Source: Aspergillus flavus | Lineage: Eukaryota > Ascomycota > Eurotiomycetes > Eurotiales > Aspergillaceae | Direction of reading: 5' to 3' | Assembly (NCBI RefSeq): GCF_009017415.1 | Contig: NC_092403.1 | Location: forward strand, 1,054,001-1,118,000 | DNA: 64,000 nt | Shown: piece by piece, positions 27,448 to 36,956 of the stretch | Layout of the letters: every line of letters starts with the position of its first letter | How positions within the stretch are numbered: the first letter of the stretch is position 1 | Notes under the pieces: model-generated | What the model was told of the DNA's origin: nothing | Databases searched by the model: none | What the model saw: only the letters and a program-made list of their open reading frames with translations | Translations under genes and position numbers: made by a program

Positions 27448-27936
27448 TTATTCGATTTTGAACTGAACGGTGTTCGACTCGAAATCGCCCCGGTTTGCGT
27501 CTGAAAGTTGTTCAAGTTTGTCATTCTGGACGTCACTCACAGGAGTTTCCCACACTGCATGCCACCTTCCCTGAGCACGGATTGAGAAGTCATGACCTGA
27601 CTGGAGAGGCATAGGTGGAAGAGTGACAACGGTGTCAACCGTGCTCTCTGGGGCGATTTCGAGCAAGTCATCCGCGGCGGGAGGAAGCTTGCGGGAGAAC
27701 TTGATGGTGTCAAGGGGGACAGCCTGACCATCTGTCTCATCCTGCACTTGGAAAACCCCCAGGATGCCGGCTTTTGGGTCAAAAGGGGTACCCCATTTGA
27801 GCATCGTCACCGGCTCATTGGAGGGATTTTGGATAGACGCTTTGACAGACACAGCCGTCTGCTGGGACGATGCTTGGTCGATCGAGACCAGCTGCGGGGC
27901 GAGAAGGACTTGGAGAGCTACAGCTGCGCCCATCAT
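27448..27936 (-). CDS. Small protein resembling a stand-alone M35 (deuterolysin) propeptide
   Basis: Intronless, 162 aa, starting at tandem ATGs (27931-27936). No strong signal peptide is seen, though residues 3-17 are hydrophobic. It is predicted to be almost all beta. Its order of features resembles the propeptide of the neighbouring protease: VSVKASIQNPSNEPV against [13 protein letters not shown], then an IKFSRKL segment against IKRRL, then LQSGHDFSIRAQGRW against [14 protein letters not shown]. There is no HEXXH and no protease domain. It lies 1.1 kb from the deuterolysin gene in divergent orientation. It could be an inhibitor or chaperone of M35 proteases, or an unrelated small beta-sandwich. 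The gene is credible; the propeptide relation is my inference by eye. Confidence 0.75.
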   Translation of the reverse strand: MMGAAVALQVLLAPQLVSIDQASSQQTAVSVKASIQNPSNEPVTMLKWGTPFDPKAGILGVFQVQDETDGQAVPLDTIKFSRKLPPAADDLLEIAPESTVDTVVTLPPMPLQSGHDFSIRAQGRWHAVWETPVSDVQNDKLEQLSDANRGDFESNTVQFKIE

Positions 27937-29032
27937 TATTGAGGAAATGAAGGATTTAATGTGGACAAATTAGAGGAGCCGGAAGTGGGTGACGTGGAGA
28001 TGTACAAGGTAGAGTATGAGACGGAGGGCAGGAAGACAGCGGCATTTCAAAGTCGGGAAGATATACTGCAGTCAGTGATTCGCCACCTACGCAAAAGCCA
28101 GCCTTGCATACGTTTCAACTAAATGTCATCACGGCACTCGCAATGAAACCCAAGCTGCGCGATCGGCGATTTATCATAAACCCGCGCCAATGATCGCTGG
28201 CGAAATCTCGGGCCAAGTCTGCGTGGCGTGGTATCGTTATGAGGGGTATTCTCATGATTAGTGATGAGAGTTTATGGGGAAAGAATAACCCTGCATCCGA
28301 GGCTGCAGGGCTTCTGCCTGGCAATTTAATTTCAATCTGCTAGAAACTCTTGGGTAGCATTCGCGGTGAATTCTCTGTGGGGTGGACTGTGCGCTAAGCA
28401 TTTTGGCGTTGCTTATTCCGAGACTAAGACAGCCCTTGACTAACACCATATTGAGGTGTATCCTGACTCGATATATCGTTGATTCACCACCTTCTCAGCC
28501 TGAAGATCTTCACCGTGACAGGAACATGGCTCGAGAGCGGGACGACAGCCAAGACTCGGGAGACCGGCGGCATAGTGGCTCTGTTGAGGCCAGATCCAAC
28601 GGCCCCATCCTTATCGGTGGAGGCGAGCAGATCATATACTGAAATGGACAAAACACAGTCTTTCGGCCTCCGCCGGGCCAAGTCCCCTAAATCAGCTTAG
28701 GACTAAAGAAAGAAGCCTTCGCTTATGATCTTGTCTCTCTAACTCGAAGACATGAGTCCGAGTTTTACCTTCGCCAAGAGATCCGTGATATTAAACAATG
28801 CAGCTTCGGATACTACCTTCTGTTTACAGGGTGAGATACCGGAGCTATACCCGTGGCAAGGCCTGAAGAAGTGCGCAATGACTATTTTGAAGGCCATCAG
28901 ACCAGAAGGAATCGAGACTATAAAGCCCTCGTTGTCCAGCGACTCTTCACTTAGATTCAAGACAATTCAGCTTGTTGAGTATCTATCACACTTCATCTTT
29001 CTTCCCACAGCCCTTCTTTCCAAACCGCCAGA
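27937..29032. other. Divergent promoter region between the propeptide-like gene and deuterolysin
   Basis: About 1.1 kb. No supportable gene; frames at 28382-28700 and 28752-29135 lack domains and overlap the protease start out of frame. It must hold both promoters. Confidence 0.5.
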
Positions 29033-30207
29033 ATGCGTGTCACTACTCTCTCCACTGCGCTCTTCGCGTTGGCTTCCACCGCTGTGTCAGCGCCAACCGC
29101 TGGGAGCTCTTCTCCTGGTCTTGAGGTCAAGCTGACCCAGATTGACAACACTCGTGTGAAGGCGGTTGTCAAGAACACCGGCAGTGAGGAAGTGTCCTTC
29201 GTCCACCTGAACTTCTTCAAGGACGCTGGCCCTGTCAAGAAGGTTTCCGTCTACCGCGGCCGTACGTTTCCCTTTAACAGACTAGTCATGAATATCAATG
29301 GCATTTATTAACAGTGCCGCAGAGGATGAGGTCCAGTTCGAGGGTATCAAGCGCCGCTTGAGGAGCAGTGGCATCACTAAGGAGGCTGTCACTTCTCTCG
29401 GTGCCGGAGAGACCCTGGAGGATGAGTTCGATATCGCCTCCACCAGCGACCTGGCAAGCGGCGGCCCCGTTTCCATCCGCAGCCACGGATTCGTCCCCAT
29501 TGTCGTGGACGGCAAGATCACCGGCTACATCCCCTACAAGTCCAACGACCTGACCGTCAATGTTGACGGCGGTAAGGCCGCCAAGGTCACCAAGGCGCTG
29601 TCGCAGCTCACCCGCCGCACCGAGGTCACCGACTGCAAGGGTGACGCCGAGTCCTCGTTGACCACTGCCCTTTCCAACGCTGCCAAGCTGGCCAACCAGG
29701 CTGCCGAAGCCGCCGAATCCGGCGACGAGTCCAAGTTCGAGGAGTACTTCAAGACCACCGACCAGCAGACCCGCACGACCGTTGCTGAGCGTCTGCGCGC
29801 TGTCGCTAAGGAAGCCGGCTCTACCTCCGGTGGCTCTACCACGTACCACTGCAGCGACCCCTACGGCTACTGTGAGCCTAACGTTCTGGCCTACACCCTG
29901 CCCTCGAAGAACGAGATCGCCAACTGCGACATCTACTACTCTGAGCTTCCTCCCTTGGCTCAGAAGTGCCACGCCCAGGACCAGGCCACCACCACTCTTC
30001 ACGAGTTCACTCACGCCCCTGGCGTCTACCAGCCTGGTACTGAGGATTTGGGTTACGGCTATGATGCCGCTACTCAGCTGAGTGCCCAGGATGCGTTGAA
30101 CAACGCTGATTCTTATGCCTTGTATGCCAATGGTAAGCATGTCCCGATAAAACCTACTTGGTGCGAACAGTTGCTGACTGATAATAGCTATCGAGCTCAA
30201 GTGCTAA
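29033..30207 (+). CDS. npII: Deuterolysin (neutral protease II), M35 zinc metalloprotease
   Basis: Secreted zinc endopeptidase with high activity on basic proteins. Exons 29033-29261, 29323-30132 and 30188-30207 give 352 aa, the length I recall for A. oryzae NpII. Splicing the first intron at the downstream AG (29321-29322) gives [12 protein letters not shown]. Layout: signal peptide ([20 protein letters not shown]); beta-rich propeptide; Kex2-like cut at LTRR before the mature [11 protein letters not shown]; mature domain of 177 aa. The aspzincin zinc site is complete: HEFTH plus the third ligand Asp in [20 protein letters not shown]. Six cysteines form the expected pairs. The tiny last exon encodes AIELKC, the usual end. 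The propeptide-like protein is upstream, divergent. Confidence 0.97.
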
Positions 30208-30504
30208 ATGTGAATGATACCTCATATTCTCTGTTCCGCAGAGGCTGTACATAGTTCCTATATTATAGGCTAGAGTGGCGTGTCTGTGACATGCACTTGA
30301 AATGATAGCTTGTTATGATTATATTCAATTTCCTGTGTTTTAGTGAAGCGCAGATCTGTTTGATTAATCACCAGATTCGTCAATGCACTAACCTGATGAA
30401 TTTATTGACGCGTATAGTATGTCTCCTACATCACTATATAAGCCAAGTAGCGAATGCAAATGAAGGCTGCCTTATTTATCAGTTCCCTACTATATATGAT
30501 CTAG
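30208..30504. other. Short intergenic between convergent deuterolysin and GH43 genes
   Basis: About 300 bases of AT-rich 3' flank for both genes. Nothing else is seen. Confidence 0.5.
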
Positions 30505-32401
30505 CTACTCCCACCTATCATAATCCGGAATATCCTCCTCAAAATACTCCTCCGTAACACTCCTAAACCCAACCTCCGGTGCCCCAGCAGACCACGGCCT
30601 CCCATTTCGACTAGCAAAAAGAGCAAAACTGGCCCCTTCAAATACAAACCAGCCCTGAGGCGCAAAGGCCAACCACTTCGATTCAATAGACGACACCCAA
30701 TTCACCGAAGAATTGGCGACACCATACCCAAAACGATAACAAAGCGGCTCAGCCCGAATATACAAAACAAGACCATCTACACTCGATGCATTGAGCTGGA
30801 CCTCATCATACTGTCTCCGTCAGCACCCCACCCACAATAATCCAAAGGAAGATTCATACCTCAACCGTCCCATTCCTCACAAGCTGCGTATAAACACACA
30901 TCCCGGTCCCAGGTCCATCCTTACAACCCCGAACCCCAATATCCTGATGTTGAAACTCGCTCAAATAAACACTTATCCCAACCGTCTCACTCTGTCTCAA
31001 CTCAGACCTGATAGGAAGTAACTCCGCAGTAAAAGTCATATTCAACGACGTCTGTTTCCGGAGAATAGCAGCTGGGACATCCCGCTCGCTGAGGGAGTAT
31101 ACATTCGGTCGGAAGATTATACCTCCTTTCTCCCTGAGGATAAAGTTCTCCGTGTACGGTGTGCGAAGCTGATACCATCTATTATCGAGAGTCGATCCTT
31201 CGAAGTTATCAATCCAGGTGTCTGGTGTGCTTTGATCTGGTGTATCGCCAAAGGATTCACTCAGGAGAATTGGTCTCCCGTTGTTGATAACCGGCCACCC
31301 GTCCTTCCAGGTGACGGGCGAGAGAAATGTCTCTCGCCCTAATGGGGAGGATCCGTTGATCTTTCTCCGGGCAATGTAAACGGCATATGAATCCCCATTG
31401 GCGGTATCGAAGATAGTAGTATGGCCTGTCGACTGCACGGTAAGGTTATCGAATCCATACGCACCGTTATATAGAATCGGGTTATTGGGGTTCGGGGTCC
31501 ATGGGCCCCGTGGTGAGTGTGATCGGGCGATGCTTGCGCGGTGGAGGTCGTCTGTTCCGCCTGTTCATCATCCATACTCATATCAGCATATACACATACT
31601 CATGCACACACATCCCACCCTAACACCCTCAAACTAAACATATTTCAAAGAAATAGGGAAAGGAAGAATACCCTCAGCAATAAGCAGATAATACCACTCC
31701 CCCCTCACAAACATCTTCGGACCCTCCGGTCTAGCACTGACATCATGTAACATCGTCCCGTTCCACAGGGACCGATACTCATCTATACATTTCCCAGTTC
31801 CAAGGTCCACCTGACATTGATAAATGCCCCAGATCCCAGTTTCCTTGCTATCCGGCGCCATGAGGTTCAAATAGACGTCACCGGAAACAGGGTCCTGGAA
31901 AAGAGACGGGTCGATGCCCCATGGCTCGGCCCAGATGGGGTCACTCCAGGTTTCTAAATCGGGGGATGATATCCAGGTTATCCGGGGCCAGACTTTTGCG
32001 ACTGGGTCGTAGGTCCACCGGGTCATGGTGGCTATGTAGAAGGTGTTGTTTATGTAGGAGAGGGTTGGGGCCCATGTTCCTTTGTTTTTGGGATCTAGGT
32101 TAGTATTATGTGTTGGGGAGGGATGTGGTGTAGTCTTACCGCCGCCGGTTGGAGTTCCGTAGAGGGCTAATTGGGATGGTCTTGTTAGGGCATGGGAGTG
32201 GAGGGTCCAGTTGGTTAGGTCTGTGGATTTGTAGATTGGGAGACCAGGGAAATATTCGAAGGAGGAGGTTGTGAGGTAGTATTCGTTGTTGAGGTGCAGG
32301 ATGGAGGGGTCGGGGTTCCAGCCTGGGAGGATTGGGTTTTTGATTGCGGTTATGGGGAGGATGAGGGCTAGGAGGGTGGATACTTTGGGTAGGGGGGTCA
32401 T
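30505..32401 (-). CDS. GH43 family xylosidase/arabinofuranosidase, secreted
   Basis: Five-bladed beta-propeller hydrolase acting on xylan or arabinan side chains. Exons 32140-32401, 31672-32094, 30860-31560 and 30505-30810 give 563 aa with consistent phases. A signal peptide is present (MTPLPKVSTLLALILPITA). GH43 residues are visible: base Asp in PILPGWNPDPSI, the pKa-modulating Asp in WGIDPSLFQDP, and acid Glu in SARPEGPKMF. A C-terminal jelly-roll domain starts near DTWIDNFEGSTLDNRWYQLR, as in the two-domain xylosidase-type GH43 enzymes. Many N-glycosylation sequons occur. A degraded copy of its 3' end lies at about 33.74-33.88 kb. Substrate is not decided by sequence. Confidence 0.93.
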
Positions 32402-33009
32402 TTTGCGGTTGTAGTGGTTAATAAATATATGGAATTCATCGTTGGCCTTTTGCGTGAGGGCTTTGTTGTCTTTTTATGGTGTTGGATGGAGCGGATGAGG
32501 TCCGGGAGATCCTCCGGGGTTTATGCGAGTAAAAACTAGGTCTTTAGTTAAGAGGTACTCCCATACTCTTGCTCTTATATATTATTTTGACTACTTACAC
32601 AGCGGGTTCACTTCTAGTAGTCAAATATGTACCTGGATGAGCATAATGAAGTTATCTGATTGCTTCATGGAGAAACAGGACTTGAAGAGAGTGTTCAAGG
32701 AGAGTCAGGCCCAAGTTTGTAAAATGACTGGACACAGTCTCGTTTCCCCGGATATAACAGAACCCATTTATAATCGTGTAGTGTTGTTGCTCCAATGCAG
32801 TATGTTCATTGTGTTAACCACCTGAAACTACCATCAGCTACGACACCCAACCCCCTCCCTTTACTTTAGTTCCACACCTTCTGCCCTTCAATCTCTCAAC
32901 CTGAACCTCCCAGATCTCAAAAAGAGACACTCTCATATCAATCCATAACCAATACACACACTTATCACCTCATCGTAACCAAAAGTTACCACGTACAACA
33001 TCAACCACC
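32402..33009. other. Intergenic: GH43 promoter and 5' flank of a small gene
   Basis: About 600 bases. One plus-strand frame (32523-32825) has no domain and is not called. The right end is CA-rich and pyrimidine-rich and leads into a well-placed ATG (CCACCATGCC) at 33010. Confidence 0.5.
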
Positions 33010-33403
33010 ATGCCCGCGGTAAGCCATATAACCCCAACGCCATTCAGAGAAATCACCCACTCACCAACGCACAGGACCCCAAGCAGACCAACATACCCGA
33101 TGGCGAATCTGCGACAAAACCGACCGGACAAAAACAAACCCCGTACAAAATCTGCAAGAACAAAAAAGCCATCAAAACGAAGAAGATCGCAGATATGACT
33201 AAGGAGGAACGGGTAAGATCGGCTTACTAGAACTACAGCTCTGAGCTAACAATTAGGCCTGTTAGAAGTAAGAGATAGAGAGACTTGAGCGGGAACGGGG
33301 TAGGGAACACATCGAGATAGTACAGAAGACTATAAGGATTGTCGGACTGATGGCGCAGGACTTGATGGAGGAGATCGGTTATGCTGAGGAGGATGTGGAG
33401 TGA
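33010..33403 (+). CDS. Small basic coiled-coil protein, hypothetical
   Basis: Candidate spliced gene. The ATG at 33010 has a strong context (CAACCACCATGCC). Exons: 33010-33018 (MPA); 33075-33212 after a GTAAGC...ACAG intron; then a second intron from GTAAG at 33213. The best branch-site/acceptor pair (CTAAC...TTAG, ending 33256) gives a short 51-aa product. A weaker AG ending at 33274 opens a longer tail (IERLERERGREHIEIVQKTI ... EEDVE) and about 95 aa. The protein is Lys-rich, then acidic/helical with coiled-coil character. I do not recognise it. The 3' part lies within the region duplicated at about 35.45 kb, so it may itself be a disturbed copy. Confidence 0.45.
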
Positions 33404-33735
33404 CTGGATCTCTAGCCCATCTCTAGACTGAGGTGAGATATAGTGGTTCATATTGGTCTGGAAAGTTCGTCGGCGTCCCCAATAGGAGATTGATGCATGT
33501 AACCCAACGCTAGGAAAAATTGACTAAGAATTACGATGCCTAATGGGCAATCCTACATCAATAAACTCACTCATAAGGAAAACTAACTATTTCTATAATC
33601 TTTACCTTCTCTTACCTTCTCTTAACCAAAACCCCCAAAACTATACCTAAAATATTCAATCCACTAATAAACTCCATCCTTCCTACCTCTAAAGATGTAC
33701 CAACACTAATCCGCATCCACAGCCTTGCATTCCAC
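33310..33735 (+). repeat. Degraded direct copy of the 35.45-35.92 kb segment (including the GNAT gene start)
   Basis: Reading along, this stretch matches 35447-35925 in the same orientation: CACATCGA, GATGTGGAG, CATCTCTAGACTGAGGT, GGCGTCCC, GATGCCTAATGGG, AATAAACTCACTCATAAG, AAAACCCCCAAAAC, CCAACACTAA and CCGCATCCAC occur in the same order in both. The right end covers the first codons of the GNAT gene, but here the start codon is lost (AAAATATTC for AAAATGTCC). Differences are mostly C to T or G to A in this copy. Confidence 0.8.
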
Positions 33736-33885
33736 TGGCAAAAAGAGCAAAACTGGCTCCTTAAAGATAAGCCAGCCCTAAAGCACAAAGGCCAACCACT
33801 TTAACTAAATAAATAACACCCAATTCACTGACAAGTTAACAACACTGTACCCAAAATGACAATAAAGCGGCTCATTGTAACTATC
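33736..33885 (-). pseudogene. Degraded fragment of the GH43 gene 3' end
   Basis: Same orientation as the intact gene. The plus strand shares GCAAAAAGAGCAAAACTGG, CAAAGGCCAACCACTT and AAAGCGGCTCA with 30603-30755. The minus-strand translation reads EPLYCHFGYSVVNLSVNWV against EPLCYRFGYGVANSSVNWV in the intact enzyme. It abuts the GNAT-derived fragment directly at about 33735, so two unrelated gene ends are fused here. Changes are again biased to C-to-T and G-to-A. Confidence 0.8.
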
Positions 33886-34024
33886 AGTATATTTTTCATA
33901 GTTAGAATAGTATATGTCAGTCACTGATGGGTCACCTGACACACAGTCATACAAGGACTTTTTTTGTCTTTCAGACAATTGAATCAATTATCCACTCACT
34001 GTCCTCTATCTCTATCACTATACA

Positions 34025-35372
34025 ATGTGTCAGTTAGCGTGGATGTACCCTCGAGCGGACATCTGGGACTATGACGTCGGCGAAGACGCATATCTGGAAG
34101 GCACATCCCTATTAAACACATACAGCGAACCGTTCCTTCATATCTCCCTTCACACCATACAGGTTAGTATAAACACCTCTACTATGCACCACTGCCGCTT
34201 CTATTCACCAACTAACTAAATACCCTGCGGGAAACACATTCACCCGGGGATATATTAGTATAGACCTCTCAGTCTCATCCCAGCACATTCACAAATCCGT
34301 GGCAACCTGTAGTGACTGAGAACTTTCAAAACCCAAGGATCGTCTTCTTTTGGTGGATAAAGTGTTCAAGGTGCGACCTTGATGTCATTGGCATTTTGGT
34401 CGAGTGGGAACGAGATCTTCTTTGCAATCAACACCGAAAATGGGTATCAAACGGCCCAAGAGCAGCCATACTACATACCCGTACCCAGATGTCGATAACT
34501 CCGATCAAGATATTGACCGCCGCCCAGAGGCGGAGAAGCGTGAATGGGAGCACCGTTTGATACAAAGTATTTCAACCAAACCAAGAGAGCGAGTACTCTT
34601 TGTAACTAACATAACGAGACATTCAATATAGTGGGGCAGTGGTGAGGGCATGCTTATGGGCTGGACTAGAGCCAATGACCACAAAGACTCCTCTGGACAC
34701 ATCATAAATCGCTATCGAAAGCATTAATTGTCTATGTCGTTAGCTCGCCTTTTGATAGACGAGTTTGGTTATTATGACACAATGTCCCCGACGTCCCTGA
34801 TATCACAGCTGGCGGGCTGGACATACATATACTCTCTATAGGTCATCCGCTAAAGTGCAGTCTTATACCGACCTCAGCAGAGGTCATCTGGTGCAGAGCT
34901 TACTGAAGGGACAGGTCAATCCACGGAAGCTTTTGATAGAACAAGACCTAGAGTCGCTGCGTATCCTGTTCCCGAGAGCAGCCGGTTCAGGTACTGATTG
35001 CAAGCTTTCTTGGCGTACTATTCGACAGCGTTGCAGACGTGGAGCGGACCAGCAATCTCGGCTACGCGGGTGAGGCAGGCGCCGGGTGGGCTTGTTGTAC
35101 TTAGAGATACGGCAAGGTTCTATACAACAGCACAGAATATCGGCTCAAGTGCAGCGGTCTCAGATACAGAGGCAAAATCGGTGGGTTGTCTGGGTTTGAA
35201 GTTAAAATTGCAAGGAGGAAAGAAGGTTATAACTACCGTCACCCACGCTTATGTGCGCTATCCTGTATTACCGGGGTTTCTTAAGAATGCGTGTTGCAAA
35301 TTGGGTAATTCGAGCCAAGAACGCCCTCTGTCGTTTCAGAAACCCTCATCTGGACTAGGATTCACGCTCTAG
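34025..35372 (+). pseudogene. Broken gene of unrecognised family
   Basis: Several protein-like stretches run on the plus strand in changing frames. They begin MCQLAWMYPRADIWDYDVGE at 34025 with a GTTAGT donor after HTIQ, then AFWSSGNEIFFAINTENG near 34395-34450. Further on are RGHLVQSLLKGQVNPRKLL near 34876, a frame change near 34995, and GGLVVLRDTARFYTT through ITTVTHAYVRYPVLPGFLK. One more shift gives RMRVANWVIRAKNALCRF near 35290. Stops and shifts separate these pieces, so no single product is possible. The pieces look like one conserved fungal protein of perhaps 400-500 aa, but I do not recognise it. It ends against the copied segment upstream of the GNAT gene. Confidence 0.5.
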
Positions 35373-35446
35373 ATGATATATCCCTTAATGCAAATGCTCA
35401 TAGCAAAGACAGATTATATCCGAGGTCCGTCACACAGGAACTGGAC

Positions 35447-35925
35447 CACATCGATATGTTATTCGGAGGACTAAGAGGATCGCCGAACTGGAGGTACTGG
35501 ACACAGAGGATGAGAAAGGTGATGTTGAGAGGGATGTGGAGTTATTGGATTTCTAGTCCATCTCTAGACTGAGGTAGGATATGGTGGTTCGTGTTGGTGG
35601 GGAACTTCGGCGATAGTTAAGGCTTTCTCGTGAATGATCCCGTCGGCGTCCCGAATAGGAAATTGTTGTATGTAACCTCTTCCTTTACTACCCTGACAAC
35701 CAAGATCAAGAATTAAGATGCCTAATGGGTCACTTTACATAAATAAACTCACTCATAAGAAAGCCCAACCAGATCCACATCCGACTCCCACAACCTCCCC
35801 TCAACTAAAACCCCCAAAACCCATACCCAAAATGTCCAATCCACCAACAATTATCATCCTCCCCGCCTCCCCCGAAGATGCACCAACACTAACCCGCATC
35901 CACGGCGATGCATTCCAAAACTCCA
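35447..35925 (+). repeat. Parent copy of the segment duplicated at 33.31-33.735 kb
   Basis: Better-preserved copy of the duplicated segment. It includes the GNAT promoter and first codons and has more C and G at the sites that differ. See the 33310-33735 entry for shared words. Confidence 0.75.
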
Positions 35926-36609
35926 CACTCCTCGACCTCATGTTCGGTCCACCAACAGAGGAGAACCTAAAAGGGTTCACGGCCCAACTCGCAGAACTCA
36001 TCGCAAACGATAAAACAGCCAGATTCACCAAAGCCGTCGACAACGACACGAATAAGATTGTGGGCTGGAGCTGGTGGAATATCTTCCCCGATCATAAGTC
36101 GCGCTTGGAAGGCTCAGAAGCTTTCGCGAAAGATCATACTGACCCGCCTGAATCTGCGATTAGTCCTGAGGCATATAGGGAATATTTCCGGGGGGTGGAA
36201 GAGAGACGGGAGAAGTGGGTTGGGGGGAGGGCTGTTGTTTGTGAGTTTCTTTTTGATGTATTTCCTTTGGATTGCCCTTGTTTATTGAAGTGTTGGTGTT
36301 TCTTCTGCTGGGGTGGTTTCACGAATTCCACAACCTTGTGCTGATTTAACTGCAGTTCTCAGAGTCCTTGTTGTTCTCCCTGAGTATCAGAGGAAGGGTG
36401 TCGGTGCGAAACTTATGACAAAGGGCCTGGAAGAGGCAACGGCTCTTAACCTTCCGGTCTGGCTGGAATCTTCAGAAGAGGGATATGCTTTGTACAAGAA
36501 GCTGGGGTTCAAGGATCTTAACGATAGCATTGTCATGGACTTGACTAAATACGGAGAGTCGGGTATCGCGACTACGGCGTGTATGCTATTGGAGAATGGC
36601 AACCCTTGA
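35832..36609 (+). CDS. GNAT family N-acetyltransferase
   Basis: Exons 35832-36240 and 36356-36609 give 220 aa. The acetyl-CoA-binding core is visible: FLRVLVVLPEYQRKGVGAKL holds beta-4 and the (Q/R)xxGxG/A loop as QRKGVG; NLPVWLESSEEGYALYKKLG is the usual beta-5/alpha-4 region of fungal small-molecule acetyltransferases. The N-terminal part has TRIHGDAFQNSTLLDLMFG. Substrate unknown. A degraded copy of its first 90 bases lies at about 33.65-33.73 kb. The flanking 35447-35830 region is duplicated with it. Confidence 0.9.
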
Positions 36610-36956
36610 ACACGAAATCAAAGGGTGCATTTAATACGGTGGTGAATAGCTTACAGTAAACTTGCAACTCGAGCTATTAAGCTGTGAAAAGAGCCATCAT
36701 TTTCTCTGTATCAAATTGCGTGGCTATGTCAGACTATGTACAGCTACCGAAAGAGAGGGAATCGTGGTATAAAAGGTTGAGACTGATTAAAAGAAAGAGG
36801 TGAAAACAACAAGAGAGAATAAGAAGTTCACAGTCATTATACATCTAACCTCCAATTAATGCACGTAAAACTCATCAAGCTTAGTAGGAGTGTCATGGAG
36901 TAGGCCTAAGATCGACCGCCTTGTATAATCATGAGGGTGGGCTTTCGATATAAGCA
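36610..36956. other. Short intergenic between convergent GNAT and histidine kinase genes
   Basis: About 350 bases, 3' flank of both genes. Nothing else is seen. Confidence 0.5.

Noticed and set aside
29295..30200. Long open frame (301 aa) on the minus strand opposite deuterolysin
   Set aside because: It mirrors the C-ending codon pattern of the protease exon, has Gly/Val/Leu-rich composition and no domain; a shadow of the real gene.
34312..34705. Two short frames treated as possible separate genes
   Set aside because: They fit better as shifted pieces of the broken gene at 34025-35372.
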